Below, piece after piece: positions 44,651-54,728 of a stretch of 64,000 bases of DNA (the first letter of the stretch is position 1; each line of letters begins with the position of its first letter). Made by a program: the position numbers and the translations under genes. Source of the DNA: Pseudoalteromonas arctica A 37-1-2 (lineage in GTDB: Bacteria; Pseudomonadota; Gammaproteobacteria; Enterobacterales; Alteromonadaceae); contig NZ_CP011025.1 in the NCBI RefSeq assembly GCF_000238395.3, positions 3,348,001-3,412,000 on the forward strand. The letters are read 5' to 3'. The notes beneath the pieces are model-generated. The model saw nothing but the letters and a program-made list of their open reading frames with translations, was not told the DNA's origin and did no database searches.

Positions 44651-46777
44651 ATGACAACTAGTAAAACTTTTAAAAGATGCGCAATTGCAATTACAGTTAG
44701 TACGCTTTTTGCAGCAACATCTGGCATGGCTCAATCAGTTTCAAGTTCAATGGCTGAAACATCGGCTAAACTACAAAGCCAAGGCAGTTTCGAAACTCAG
44801 TTCATTATTAAATATAAAAATAATAACGAAATGGCGAGCTTTTCAACTGCTGACGCAAGCCCGTCTAGCATGAAAAAGCGCGCACAAAGCTTTGTTAAAA
44901 ACTTCGCTTCTAAAAAAGGCAAAGTAAAAGCAAAATATATTCGAGCAATGGCACTTAATAACCACCACGTAATGCGTGCTGATAAAAAATTAAGTGCGGC
45001 AGAGGCCCAAGAGTTTATGCAAGAAATGGTTGATTCTGGCAATGTTGAATACATTGAAGTGGATCAAATGTTAAAGCCGTTTTCAACTCCTAACGATCCA
45101 CGCTTTGATGACCAATGGCACTACTACGAGCAAGCCGGTGGTTTAAACTTACCTACTGCATGGGATACCGCAACGGGTAGCGGTGTAGTTGTAGCTGTAC
45201 TAGATACGGGTTACCGCCCACATGCCGATTTAAATGCTAACATTTTACCGGGTTACGATATGATCTCTAACCTATCGGTAGCTAACGATGGCGGTGGTCG
45301 CGATAGCGATGCACGTGATCCTGGTGATGCAGTTGCTGCGAATGAATGTGGCACTAACGGTGCACAAAACTCTAGCTGGCACGGCACGCACGTAGCCGGC
45401 ACAGTTGCTGCGGTAACCAATAACGGTGAAGGTGTTGCAGGCGTAGCTTATAACGCAAAAGTAGTGCCTGTTCGTGTACTTGGTAAGTGTGGTGGTTTAA
45501 CCTCTGATATTGCAGACGGTATTATTTGGGCATCTGGTGGGAGTGTTTCAGGCATTCCTGCTAACTCAAACCCTGCAGATGTAATAAATATGAGTTTAGG
45601 TGGCAGCGGTTCATGTAGCTCTACAACTCAAAATGCAATTAACACCGCGCGTAGTAACGGCACTGTGGTAGTTATTGCTGCAGGTAACGATAACGATAAC
45701 TCAGCAAACTACAACCCAGGTAACTGTAATGGTGTAGTAAACGTAGCATCAGTAGGTCGTAATGGCGGTCGAGCTTATTACTCAAACTACGGTAGCAATA
45801 TTGATGTTGCAGCACCGGGTGGCGCGCAAAGTTTTGCAAACGACTCTGAAGGTGTTCTATCAACTTACAATTCAGGTTCGTCTACACCTTCAAGCGACAG
45901 CTACGGTTATTCGCAAGGTACATCAATGGCTGCGCCTCACGTAGCAGGTGTTGCGGCACTTATTAAGCAAGCAAAACCAGATGCAACGCCTGACGAAATA
46001 GAAAGTATTTTAAAATCAACAACCCGTTCATTCCCTGCTACATGTACTAGCTGTGGTACGGGTATTGTTGATGCAGCCGCAGCTGTTACAGCAGCAAGTG
46101 GCGGCACTACTCCGCCTACAGGCGGTGATAGCGAGCTTATTAATGGTGAAGCTAAAACAGGTTTAAGTGGGGCTGCAAATGCACAAGCGTTTTACACTAT
46201 GACCGTACCAAGCGGTGCAACTAACGTAACATTCACTATGAGTGGTGGTACTGGTGATGCTGATTTATACGTACGTGCGGGCAGTAAACCTACAACTACT
46301 ACCTATGACTGTCGCCCTTATAAAGGCGGTAATAGCGAAGAGTGTTCTATTGATAACCCTACAGCAGGCACTTACCACGTAATGCTTAACGGCTACTCTG
46401 CGTATTCAGCTGTGAGCTTGGTAGGTAATATTACTGGTGGTTCATCGTCTGGTGGCGGTACAGGCACTCCACAAGCTGGCGGCGGCACTATAAGCGATGT
46501 GACAGCCAATACTGGTCAGTGGAAACATTACACGTTAGATGTACCTGCAGGAATGAGTACGTTTACAGTAACAACGTCGGGTGGAAGTGGCGATGCAGAC
46601 TTATTTGTAAAATATGGCAGCCAACCAACAACCACTACGTACGATTGTCGCCCTTATAAAAATGGCAACGCAGAAACATGTACATTTACCAATCCACAAG
46701 CAGGTACTTGGCACTTGAGCGTTAACGCTTATAGCACTTTCTCTGGTTTAACACTTAGCGGACAATACCAACCGTAA
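44651..46777 (+). CDS. Secreted subtilisin-family (S8) serine protease with two PPC domains
   Basis: ATG 44651 with AGGG upstream is chosen. The 708-residue preproprotein has a signal peptide (about 1-27, SGMAQ-SV), an I9-type propeptide (FIIKYKNNNEMA ... YIEVDQMLKPF), a catalytic domain with Asp in VVAVLDTGYRPH, His in WHGTHVAGTVA and Ser in GTSMAAPHVAGVAAL, then two C-terminal pre-peptidase (PPC) domains, each with GDADLYV/GDADLFV and TTTYDCRPYK repeats, separated by Gly/Ser-rich linkers. The protease acts outside the cell on proteins; PPC domains are usually removed or aid substrate binding. It has its own terminator. Confidence 0.95.
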   Translation: MTTSKTFKRCAIAITVSTLFAATSGMAQSVSSSMAETSAKLQSQGSFETQFIIKYKNNNEMASFSTADASPSSMKKRAQSFVKNFASKKGKVKAKYIRAMALNNHHVMRADKKLSAAEAQEFMQEMVDSGNVEYIEVDQMLKPFSTPNDPRFDDQWHYYEQAGGLNLPTAWDTATGSGVVVAVLDTGYRPHADLNANILPGYDMISNLSVANDGGGRDSDARDPGDAVAANECGTNGAQNSSWHGTHVAGTVAAVTNNGEGVAGVAYNAKVVPVRVLGKCGGLTSDIADGIIWASGGSVSGIPANSNPADVINMSLGGSGSCSSTTQNAINTARSNGTVVVIAAGNDNDNSANYNPGNCNGVVNVASVGRNGGRAYYSNYGSNIDVAAPGGAQSFANDSEGVLSTYNSGSSTPSSDSYGYSQGTSMAAPHVAGVAALIKQAKPDATPDEIESILKSTTRSFPATCTSCGTGIVDAAAAVTAASGGTTPPTGGDSELINGEAKTGLSGAANAQAFYTMTVPSGATNVTFTMSGGTGDADLYVRAGSKPTTTTYDCRPYKGGNSEECSIDNPTAGTYHVMLNGYSAYSAVSLVGNITGGSSSGGGTGTPQAGGGTISDVTANTGQWKHYTLDVPAGMSTFTVTTSGGSGDADLFVKYGSQPTTTTYDCRPYKNGNAETCTFTNPQAGTWHLSVNAYSTFSGLTLSGQYQP

Positions 46778-46799
46778 TTTAAAGTTTGAGCCGTAAATA

Positions 46800-46832
46800 A
46801 AAAACCGATGTTGTTTCCAACATCGGTTTTTA
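46800..46832. terminator. Bidirectional terminator, subtilase / peroxiredoxin
   Basis: AACCGATGTTG / CAACATCGGTT stem with TTTC loop and A/T-runs on both sides, between converging genes. Confidence 0.88.
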
Positions 46833-46881
46833 AATAGTAAGTAGCTGATTAATTAAAGCTAGAACCTACACTTTATTACTG

Positions 46882-47355
46882 TTATAGCTTCTCTAGTACT
46901 GATTCTGCACGGCTTACAACAAACTCTTTGTCTTGCTCTACAAATAAACCAGTTACTACTGCATTTTCAACAATCATAGCGTAACGCGTTGAACGTAAAC
47001 CACCAAAACTAGCGGTATCTTTATCAAGCCCTAACGATTTAGTGAAACTTCCATCGCCATCAGCAAGCATTGTAATTTCTTGCGCGTTTTGCGAGTCGCC
47101 CCATGCTTTCATAACAAATGCGTCATTAACAGATACACAGTAAATAGCATCAACACCTTTTGCTTTAATTTTATCAGCAAGAGTAATAAATTCAGGTAGA
47201 TGTGCATTTGAACACGTTGGTGTAAATGCACCTGGGACTGCAAATAACACGACTTTTTTACCTTCAAACAACTCTTTATTTGTAAGAGATTGCATACCGT
47301 CGTCAGTTAATTGCGTTAACGTAACCGATGGTAATTCTTGGCCTTGCTCAATCAT
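46882..47355 (-). CDS. Peroxiredoxin, Prx5/AhpE-like (thioredoxin- or glutaredoxin-dependent)
   Basis: The 157-residue protein has the peroxidatic Cys in VPGAFTPTCSNAHLPEF near residue 49, plus YCVSVNDAFVMKAWG and ARYAMI-like RSTRYAMIVENAVV, which fit the Prx5 group. It reduces H2O2 and organic peroxides. It lacks the fused glutaredoxin domain seen in some proteobacterial homologues, so it must use a separate reductant. It is a single gene. Confidence 0.93.
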   Translation of the reverse strand: MIEQGQELPSVTLTQLTDDGMQSLTNKELFEGKKVVLFAVPGAFTPTCSNAHLPEFITLADKIKAKGVDAIYCVSVNDAFVMKAWGDSQNAQEITMLADGDGSFTKSLGLDKDTASFGGLRSTRYAMIVENAVVTGLFVEQDKEFVVSRAESVLEKL

Positions 47356-47487
47356 GGTGGTTCCTTTAAAAGATCAATACAGAATAAGTAACAATCATAC
47401 TACGTAACCTATTACAGTGTAGGTAAAGTGTAACTAACTTAGTAACTCAGAGTAGTCTAGCAAAGGTTTGTAGACCGCGTTCACTAC

Positions 47488-47529
47488 ATTTTATGAAAAC
47501 TATTTTAGCTTCTATAGTTTTCATAAAAT
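47488..47529. repeat. 16-bp perfect inverted repeat 3' of galU
   Basis: The arms at 47488-47503 (ATTTTATGAAAACTAT) and 47514-47529 are exactly complementary with a 10-base loop. It lies 15 bases past the galU stop and is AT-rich. It probably forms the 3' end of the galU mRNA, although a T-run after the hairpin is lacking. Confidence 0.65.
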
Positions 47530-47543
47530 TTATTACTCTGTAG

Positions 47544-48428
47544 TTAAGGTAAATTCAAATCATTTATAAAGCGAGAAAAGTCATTACCTAACTTTTTATC
47601 CCGCATACTGTACTCAACAATTGCTTTTAAGTAGCCTAACTTATCTCCACAATCGTGAGAGCGACCACTCATATGAAATGCTTCAACGGTTTCTTGTGCC
47701 ATTAACGCGTCAATAGAATCTGTAAGTTGTATTTCACCGCCAGCACCTACAGACGTTTTTGCGAGTAGAGGCCAAATATTCTTACTCAGTACATATCGCC
47801 CTACAACAGCAAGATTTGAAGGTGCTAAATCAGCATCAGGTTTTTCAACCATTGCTTTAATTGCAGCACTTTTACCTGGCATTAACTCAACACCGTTTAT
47901 ATCAGCAATACCATATTTACTCACGTCTTCTTTAGCTACCGGCTCAAGCATTATTTGGCTTGCTTGAGTTTCTTTAAAGCGTTTAATCATGGCCGCTAAG
48001 TTTTCAGTCTCTTGATCCGCAGTATAGGCATCAAGTATCACATCTGGCAGGAGTACGACAAAATCATTATCGCCGACTATCGGCTTAGCGCATAAAATAG
48101 CATGTCCAAGCCCTTTAGCTTCACCTTGGCGTACACTCATAATAGTTACATCAGGCGGACAAATAGAGCGAATCTCATCTAATAAAGCACGTTTAACACG
48201 TTTTTCAAGCGTGGCTTCTAGCTCGTAACTTGTATCAAAATGGTTTTCGATTGCATTTTTAGAGCTGTGTGTAACTAATACAATATCTTTAATACCAGCA
48301 GACACACATTCACTGACAATATATTGAATAAGTGGTTTATCGACTATTGGGAGCATTTCTTTTGGAATAGCTTTTGTCATAGGGAGCATTCTCGTCCCTA
48401 AGCCTGCTACTGGAATTACAGCTTTCAT
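47544..48428 (-). CDS. galU: UTP-glucose-1-phosphate uridylyltransferase
   Basis: GalU makes UDP-glucose from UTP and glucose-1-phosphate for surface polysaccharides and trehalose-type reactions. The 294-residue protein has the nucleotidyltransferase start [44 protein letters not shown] near residue 106 and [19 protein letters not shown] near 200. Length and motifs are standard. Single gene; no sugar-nucleotide operon around it. Confidence 0.95.
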   Translation of the reverse strand: MKAVIPVAGLGTRMLPMTKAIPKEMLPIVDKPLIQYIVSECVSAGIKDIVLVTHSSKNAIENHFDTSYELEATLEKRVKRALLDEIRSICPPDVTIMSVRQGEAKGLGHAILCAKPIVGDNDFVVLLPDVILDAYTADQETENLAAMIKRFKETQASQIMLEPVAKEDVSKYGIADINGVELMPGKSAAIKAMVEKPDADLAPSNLAVVGRYVLSKNIWPLLAKTSVGAGGEIQLTDSIDALMAQETVEAFHMSGRSHDCGDKLGYLKAIVEYSMRDKKLGNDFSRFINDLNLP

Positions 48429-48631
48429 ATCTATCCTTAGTGATTAAGTTTGTAAATAAACTAGCAGATACAAAATAGATACCAGCTGAATAAAGTTACC
48501 TCTTTTGAAGAAGTAAATTTGAAGCTGCTTTTAAAGTGAAGACTCTACACTTTGGGAATATAAAATAGATAGGTAAATAGTGAACTTATTAATGATTTTG
48601 TTGGGGGGTGAGATTAAATTAGCTAAATGAA

Positions 48632-48668
48632 ACAAACCTGGGTTTGCTATAAATAACAAACCCAGACC
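48632..48668 (-). terminator. Terminator after the DUF3718 gene
   Basis: CTGGGTTTG / CAAACCCAG stem with a 10-base loop, followed on the minus strand by GTTTGTTTC. Confidence 0.65.
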
Positions 48669-48710
48669 AATAAATTTCTAACTAAAGGTAGAGGTATAAA
48701 CCTTTTATAA

Positions 48711-49088
48711 TTAAAGACCAGCACGCTCTTTAATTACTGCAATAAGTGGTGAGCTGGCAAAATTGCCTTCAGCCCAAGCAATATCAGCACCATCTGTTAA
48801 CGCACTTTTTGATAAGTTTTTAACTATATACTCACCAGTATCCACTGCATTGCTAGCAACAGCATGGCGTAATAAATTATTACCATTACATTGTACTGCA
48901 TCATAAATATTACGAATTTTTACACGAGAGCTTTTAAGCTTGCTGCGTAATCGGTTTTTATCGTCTGCAGCAATATACTCACAAATAGATACCGCTAATT
49001 GATCTTCAGCACTTGCAGGTGCTGTGTACGAAAACGAACTTACAGCGATAATAGCAGTAAGTACAACTAGCTTTGATACTTTAAACAT
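48711..49088 (-). CDS. DUF3718 small exported protein
   Basis: The 125-residue protein has a signal peptide (about 1-27, ASAEDQ) and a mature domain with ICEYIAADDKNRLRSKLK and IRNIYDAVQCNGNNLLRHA, which I associate with DUF3718, found in Alteromonadales. Two cysteines could form a disulfide. The function is unknown. It lies alone between galU and folA on the same strand. Confidence 0.78.
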   Translation of the reverse strand: MFKVSKLVVLTAIIAVSSFSYTAPASAEDQLAVSICEYIAADDKNRLRSKLKSSRVKIRNIYDAVQCNGNNLLRHAVASNAVDTGEYIVKNLSKSALTDGADIAWAEGNFASSPLIAVIKERAGL

Positions 49089-49166
49089 GACAAACCCTTA
49101 ATGGTACTTTATTCTTATATAGACTGTTTAATATTATACCAACCTACTAAAAATTACGCAATAATG

Positions 49167-49658
49167 TTAACGTGCTTTATATAAGGTTACGAATTTATAA
49201 CTAGATTTGTTCTTTTCATCAGGAAGGTTTTCTTGCTCTTCTTTCACGTCCCAATTAGCAACTTTATTATAATCAGGAAACTGTGTATCGCCTTTAACAT
49301 CTAAATCAATAAAAGTTAAATACAGGCGTTCTGCTTTTGGTAAAAATCGCTCATAAATATTACCGCCACCAATAATCATTACTTCTTCAACAGCACAAAC
49401 TAGTGCTAGTGCGGCCTCTGGTGTAGTTACCACTTCAATACCCTGTGCAGTATATTCGCTGTTTCGAGTAATAATAATATTACGACGCCCAGGTAAAGGA
49501 CGGCCTATTGACTCAAAAGTTTTACGACCCATGATCACAGGTTTACCCGTAGTTATTTTTTTAAAATGCTGAAGATCCGCAGGTAAATGCCATGGCATTT
49601 TATTATCTAGGCCAATTACACGGTTATTTGCCATTGCTGCAATCATTGAAATTATCAT
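49167..49658 (-). CDS. folA: Dihydrofolate reductase
   Basis: FolA reduces dihydrofolate to tetrahydrofolate with NADPH and is the trimethoprim target. ATG 49658 (MIISMIAAMANNRVIG) is chosen because AGGTG lies 6 bases before it; an in-frame GTG three codons upstream sits inside this site. The 163-residue protein has MPWHLPADLQHFK with the catalytic Asp near residue 28, PVIMGRKTFESIGRPLPGRRN near 40-60 and EVMIIGGGNIYERFL near 93. Confidence 0.96.
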   Translation of the reverse strand: MIISMIAAMANNRVIGLDNKMPWHLPADLQHFKKITTGKPVIMGRKTFESIGRPLPGRRNIIITRNSEYTAQGIEVVTTPEAALALVCAVEEVMIIGGGNIYERFLPKAERLYLTFIDLDVKGDTQFPDYNKVANWDVKEEQENLPDEKNKSSYKFVTLYKAR

Positions 49659-49687
49659 AATAAACACCTAGTACTTTATTCTTAAAC

Positions 49688-49716
49688 AAAGAAAAAGGAG
49701 CATAAGCTCCTTTTTA
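49688..49716 (-). terminator. obgE terminator
   Basis: AAAAAGGAGC / GCTCCTTTTT stem with an ATAA loop, 16 bases past the obgE stop; T-run on the minus strand comes from the stem's A-run side. Confidence 0.8.
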
Positions 49717-49731
49717 ATAAATTCTATTTAA

Positions 49732-50895
<1,164 letters not shown>

Positions 50896-50927
50896 TCACT
50901 TTAGGGATTGGCTTGTTTAATAACTCT

Positions 50928-50968
50928 ATTATATACCCAAGCCAACACAAATGCAGGCTTGGGTATAT
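50928..50968 (-). promoter_or_regulatory. 13-bp palindrome overlapping a candidate obgE -10 element
   Basis: ATATACCCAAGCC (50931-50943) and GGCTTGGGTATAT (50956-50968) form a perfect 13-bp inverted repeat with a 12-base loop. On the minus strand its end overlaps TATAAT (50928-50933), 39 bases before the obgE start. It may be a promoter with operator, or a leader hairpin; no good -35 hexamer is seen. Confidence 0.5.
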
Positions 50969-50987
50969 ATTTTGACTGACTACAAAA

Positions 50988-51016
50988 CAAAAAACCCCGC
51001 AAAGGCGGGGTTTTTA
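50988..51016 (-). terminator. Terminator of rplU-rpmA
   Basis: CCCCGC / GCGGGG core extended by A/T pairs (AAAAACCCCGC, GCGGGGTTTTT), loop AAAG; strong on the minus strand, 14 bases past the rpmA stop. Confidence 0.88.
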
Positions 51017-51029
51017 ACTACCTTACTGA

Positions 51030-51287
51030 TTACTCAGTTACGATAGTTACGTATTTACGGTTTAAAGGACCTTTTTGTTCAAACTGAACTTTACCATCTG
51101 CTTTTGCGAAGATAGTGTGGTCTTTACCGATACCTACGTTAGTACCAGGGTGGAAACGAGTTCCACGCTGACGAACAATGATGCTACCCGCTAGAACTGA
51201 TTCGCCACCAAAACGCTTAACACCTAGGCGTTTGCTTTCTGAATCGCGACCGTTACGAGTACTACCAGCTGCTTTTTTATGTGCCAT
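51030..51287 (-). CDS. rpmA: Large ribosomal subunit protein bL27
   Basis: The 85-residue protein starts [21 protein letters not shown], the conserved N-terminus that reaches the peptidyl-transferase centre, and has [13 protein letters not shown]. It is full length and lacks the cleaved N-terminal extension known from Firmicutes. It follows rplU by 16 bases in the standard operon. Confidence 0.98.
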
Positions 51288-51303
51288 TTCTAAGTACCTC
51301 TAA

Positions 51304-51615
51304 TTAAGCGCTAATGCTAGTGATTTTAACTTCAGTGAACCATTGACGATGGCCCATTTGCTTACGAGAATGCTTACGGCGTCTAAATTTAACAACCTTA
51401 ATCTTCTCACCGCGACCATGTGAAACAACCTCAGCTGTTATCTTGCCACCGTTTACGAACGGTACACCGATCTCGATTTTCTCACCATCAGCAACTAAAA
51501 GTACTGAATCAAATTCTACTGCCGCACCAGTTTCAACGTCTAATTTTTCAAGACGAATCGTTTGACCTTCAGTCACACGATGCTGTTTACCACCACTTTG
51601 GAAAACCGCGTACAT
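51304..51615 (-). CDS. rplU: Large ribosomal subunit protein bL21
   Basis: ATG 51615 ([14 protein letters not shown]) is the conserved start, with GGAG upstream; a longer in-frame reading is rejected. The 103-residue product ends [15 protein letters not shown], typical for bL21. It is the first gene of rplU-rpmA, followed by obgE. Confidence 0.98.
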   Translation of the reverse strand: MYAVFQSGGKQHRVTEGQTIRLEKLDVETGAAVEFDSVLLVADGEKIEIGVPFVNGGKITAEVVSHGRGEKIKVVKFRRRKHSRKQMGHRQWFTEVKITSISA

Positions 51616-52037
51616 AATTAACTCCGTCTGTGCACCCTCAAATCGGCGCAACTAAAATATTCTTCGATAGGGCGCGAAGTTTACGCTAACGCGAAATAAC
51701 TAGCAAGCCTATTTTGTAATTAAAATGAATAAAAAGTAGCTGCTTTGAGAGCAATTCAATATTTACCCCATTTTATATTAATTAGCCCTTTTGCCAAGCG
51801 CTTTTTAACTCTTAGTCGAAATAAATTAATGTACTCAAATATGACCCTCACAGCTTAATATCTAAGCACATCATAAACTGTATATTGATTATCAATTAAT
51901 CAGTTATCTTGGCTAATTCAGTCTAAATTAAGTACTTTAATAGTGTTTTTTCAATCAATCGTCACAAAATATCGAGCTAGTGCATTTTTTGTTGTACAAT
52001 CTGCGCCGTTCACACATAAAAATTGGCTCGGAGATCA
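51616..52037. other. Divergent promoter region, rplU / ispB
   Basis: No ORF or RNA seen. It carries the rplU promoter and, for ispB, a candidate -10 TACAAT (51995-52000) with a weak -35 TCGAGC 17 bases before it. Confidence 0.5.
51678..51706 (-). promoter_or_regulatory. Candidate sigma-70 promoter of rplU
   Basis: On the minus strand TTGCTA (-35) and TAAACT (-10) are separated by 17 bases, about 60 bases before the rplU start. Confidence 0.5.
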
Positions 52038-53009
52038 ATGGATATAAAAGCTATCCAGGCGTTAATCGAAAGCGATATGAATGACGTCAATCAACTTATA
52101 CATGCGCAAATGCGCTCAGATGTGGCGTTAGTTAATCAGCTTGGTTTATATATAGTTAGCAGTGGCGGCAAACGCGTTCGTCCAATGCTCGCGATTTTAG
52201 CAGCCAAAGCGCTCGGTTATCAGGGTAAAGATCACATAACACTTGCAACAATTGTTGAGTTTATTCATACAGCAACGCTATTGCATGATGATGTTGTAGA
52301 TGAATCAAACTTACGACGTGGCACACCTACAGCAAATGCTGAATTTGGTAATGCTGCTAGCGTATTGGTTGGTGACTTTATTTACACTCGTTCATTTCAG
52401 CTTATGGTTGGCCTTGGAAAAATGCAGGTTATGCAAGTACTTGCCGATGCAACAAACATTATTGCTGAAGGTGAAGTATTGCAGTTAATGAACTGCAACG
52501 ACCCAGATACGACCGAAGCCAGTTATATGCAGGTTATTTACTCTAAAACAGCTAAGTTGTTTGAAGCAGCGACAGGCCTTGCTGCCATTATTACTGAGCA
52601 AGACCAAACTACTCTCGATGCACTAAACCTATATGGTATGCATTTAGGTACTGCGTTTCAGCTAGTAGACGATGTACTCGATTACAATGCAGATGCTGAG
52701 CAGTTGGGTAAAAACATTGGTGATGATTTAGCTGAAGGCAAACCAACGCTTCCACTTATTTATGCTATGCAACATGGTAGCGAGCAGCAAACGCAGCTTA
52801 TTCGTGATGCAATAGAGCACAGTAATGGTATGGAGCATTTAGAAGAAATTTTATCGGCACTAAAGCAAACTAATGCGCTTGAATTTACAATGCAAAAAGC
52901 AGAGCTTGAAGCTGACAAAGCTATTGCGTGTTTAGACTTTTTAGCTGAGTCTGACTATAAGCAAGCACTCATAAGCCTTGCTCGTATTGCGGTTGACCGC
53001 GACCACTAG
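52038..53009 (+). CDS. ispB: Octaprenyl diphosphate synthase
   Basis: IspB extends farnesyl diphosphate to the C40 side chain of ubiquinone and menaquinone. ATG 52038 is chosen, with GGAG just before it. The 323-residue protein has the first aspartate-rich motif LLHDDVVDESNLRRG near residue 84, GKRVRPML near 40, and the second motif FQLVDDVLDYNAD near 211. Its position divergent from rplU-rpmA is typical of gammaproteobacteria. Chain length C40 versus another length cannot be read from sequence with certainty. Confidence 0.95.
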   Translation: MDIKAIQALIESDMNDVNQLIHAQMRSDVALVNQLGLYIVSSGGKRVRPMLAILAAKALGYQGKDHITLATIVEFIHTATLLHDDVVDESNLRRGTPTANAEFGNAASVLVGDFIYTRSFQLMVGLGKMQVMQVLADATNIIAEGEVLQLMNCNDPDTTEASYMQVIYSKTAKLFEAATGLAAIITEQDQTTLDALNLYGMHLGTAFQLVDDVLDYNADAEQLGKNIGDDLAEGKPTLPLIYAMQHGSEQQTQLIRDAIEHSNGMEHLEEILSALKQTNALEFTMQKAELEADKAIACLDFLAESDYKQALISLARIAVDRDH

Positions 53010-53048
53010 TTTTAACTAGTTACACAGTGTGAAATTAATTCTGAGCAA

Positions 53049-53080
53049 TAAAAAAGCCTGCAAATGCAGGCTTTTTTGTT
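53049..53080. terminator. Bidirectional terminator, ispB / mdh
   Basis: AAAAGCCTGCA / TGCAGGCTTTT stem between converging genes with A-run and T-run on either side. Confidence 0.88.
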
Positions 53081-53095
53081 ATTCTACTTTGGCTA

Positions 53096-54028
53096 TTACG
53101 CCATGAAATCAACACCTTCTTTGATGTCTTTTTTCAGTGTTTCAAGCATGTCATTTTTTGCTTTTGTTTCAAATGCGCTTAGTTCGCCGTAAGAAAGAAT
53201 TTCTTCTACGCCGTTTTTACCTAAACGTACTGGATGTGCAAAGTACTCTGCATCGCCATTTTCAACAGCAACGTAAGCGTAATCTACAACTTCCTCACCT
53301 TGTAGGCCTTTAACTAAAGACATACAAAAACGAGCTGCAGCAGCACCCATAGATAGCGTAGCTGAACCACCGCCTGCTTTAGCATTTACAACTTCAGTAC
53401 CCGCATTTTGGATACGTGGAGTAAGTGCAGCAACTTCTTCATCTGTGAAAGAAACACCTTCAACTTGAGAAAGTAGAGGAAGAATAGTTGTGCCTGAGTG
53501 ACCACCAATTACTGGTACTTTAACAGTTGCTACGTCTACGCCTTTAAGTTCAGCAACAAATGCTTCTGAACGAATAACGTCAAGCGTAGTAATACCGAAT
53601 ACACGTTTAGCGTCGTAAGTACCTGCTTTTTTGAATACTTCAGCAACGATTGGAACTGTGCCATTTACTGGGTTAGTAATAATACCTACTAACGCTTTAG
53701 GACAGCTAGCAACAATGCCTTCTGCTAAAGTTTTGATGATACCAGCATTTACATTAAATAAATCAGCACGATCCATACCTGGTTTACGTGGCATACCCGC
53801 TGGGATAAGAACGATGTCAGAGCCTTCAAGCGCTTTGTTTAATTCGTCTGCGCCAAAGCCTGCTACTTTAACATCTGTTGGGATGTGAGAAAGGTCAACC
53901 GCAACACCTGGTACTACTGGTGCAACATCATAAAGTGATAATTCAGAGCCAGCTGGTAAGCCTGTTTTTAATAATAAAGACAACGCTTGGCCGATACCGC
54001 CTGCAGCACCTAATACAGCAACTTTCAT
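53096..54028 (-). CDS. mdh: Malate dehydrogenase (NAD)
   Basis: Mdh converts malate to oxaloacetate in the TCA cycle. ATG 54028 ([16 protein letters not shown]) with GGAG upstream is the true start; a longer in-frame reading has no homology. The 310-residue protein has the Rossmann [28 protein letters not shown] and the catalytic His in [13 protein letters not shown] near residue 177. It is divergent from argR, a conserved arrangement. Confidence 0.98.
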   Translation of the reverse strand: MKVAVLGAAGGIGQALSLLLKTGLPAGSELSLYDVAPVVPGVAVDLSHIPTDVKVAGFGADELNKALEGSDIVLIPAGMPRKPGMDRADLFNVNAGIIKTLAEGIVASCPKALVGIITNPVNGTVPIVAEVFKKAGTYDAKRVFGITTLDVIRSEAFVAELKGVDVATVKVPVIGGHSGTTILPLLSQVEGVSFTDEEVAALTPRIQNAGTEVVNAKAGGGSATLSMGAAAARFCMSLVKGLQGEEVVDYAYVAVENGDAEYFAHPVRLGKNGVEEILSYGELSAFETKAKNDMLETLKKDIKEGVDFMA

Positions 54029-54192
54029 TGGAATTCTCCGTAATTTGAGGTAGGAAACATTTGTGGCTCTTAAGATAATGAAATTAGCGACTAAAAACAA
54101 ATTTATCCTGTCTATTTCAAGTATATTTTCGACCATAGTCGTAAACTTTTGTGATTTAACGCATCAAACTGGCAAGTTAACTAAACAACTGC

Positions 54193-54206
54193 TGCATAAT
54201 TATTCA
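54193..54206 (+). promoter_or_regulatory. Candidate ARG box upstream of argR
   Basis: TGCATAATTATTCA matches the ARG-box core TGAAT-WWWW-ATTCA at 13 of 14 positions. A candidate -10 TAGAAT follows at 54215-54220. This fits autorepression of argR. Confidence 0.6.
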
Positions 54207-54253
54207 TTTTTGTGTAGAATTTGCGGCATAAATAACAAAAACGAATAAAGACT

Positions 54254-54721
54254 ATGCAACCACAAGATAAACAAGAAGCACTGGTAAAAGCATTTAAATC
54301 ACTATTAAAAGAAGAAAATTTTGGCTCTCAAGGCGAAATAGTTGATGCATTAAAAGATCAAGGCTTTGACAATATAAGCCAAAGTAAAGTATCGCGCATG
54401 CTAAGTAAATTTGGTGCTGTACGCACACGTAACGCCAAACAAGAAATGGTTTACTGCTTACCAGCTGAAATGGGTGTACCTACGGCTAAAAGTCCATTAC
54501 GCCAATTAGTAATCGACATTATGCACAACGAAATGATGATCATTATTCGTACCAGTCCAGGCGCCGCTCAGCTTATCGCTCGTTTATTAGATTCATTAGG
54601 TAAAGCAGATGGCGTACTAGGAACAATTGCAGGCGACGATACTATTTTTATCGCTCCTGCTAAAATATCTGAAATAGATGTAACACTTGAACGTGTTCGC
54701 ATTTTATTTGATACGGTTTAA
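54254..54721 (+). CDS. argR: Arginine repressor ArgR
   Basis: ArgR is a hexameric arginine-dependent repressor of arginine synthesis. The 155-residue protein has the N-terminal winged helix ([26 protein letters not shown], about residues 27-53) and the C-terminal arginine-binding domain with [17 protein letters not shown] near 105 and [13 protein letters not shown] near 127. It is divergent from mdh as in E. coli and has an ARG box in front. Confidence 0.97.
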   Translation: MQPQDKQEALVKAFKSLLKEENFGSQGEIVDALKDQGFDNISQSKVSRMLSKFGAVRTRNAKQEMVYCLPAEMGVPTAKSPLRQLVIDIMHNEMMIIIRTSPGAAQLIARLLDSLGKADGVLGTIAGDDTIFIAPAKISEIDVTLERVRILFDTV

Positions 54722-54728
54722 TAGCAAA

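Noticed and set aside
46130..46770. Direct DNA repeats in the subtilase 3' half
   Set aside because: They reflect two homologous PPC protein domains, not a mobile or regulatory repeat.
53631..54248. Open frames opposite to and beyond mdh, and a 36-codon upstream extension of mdh
   Set aside because: They show no family motif; the conserved [11 protein letters not shown] start with GGAG upstream fixes the mdh start at 54028.
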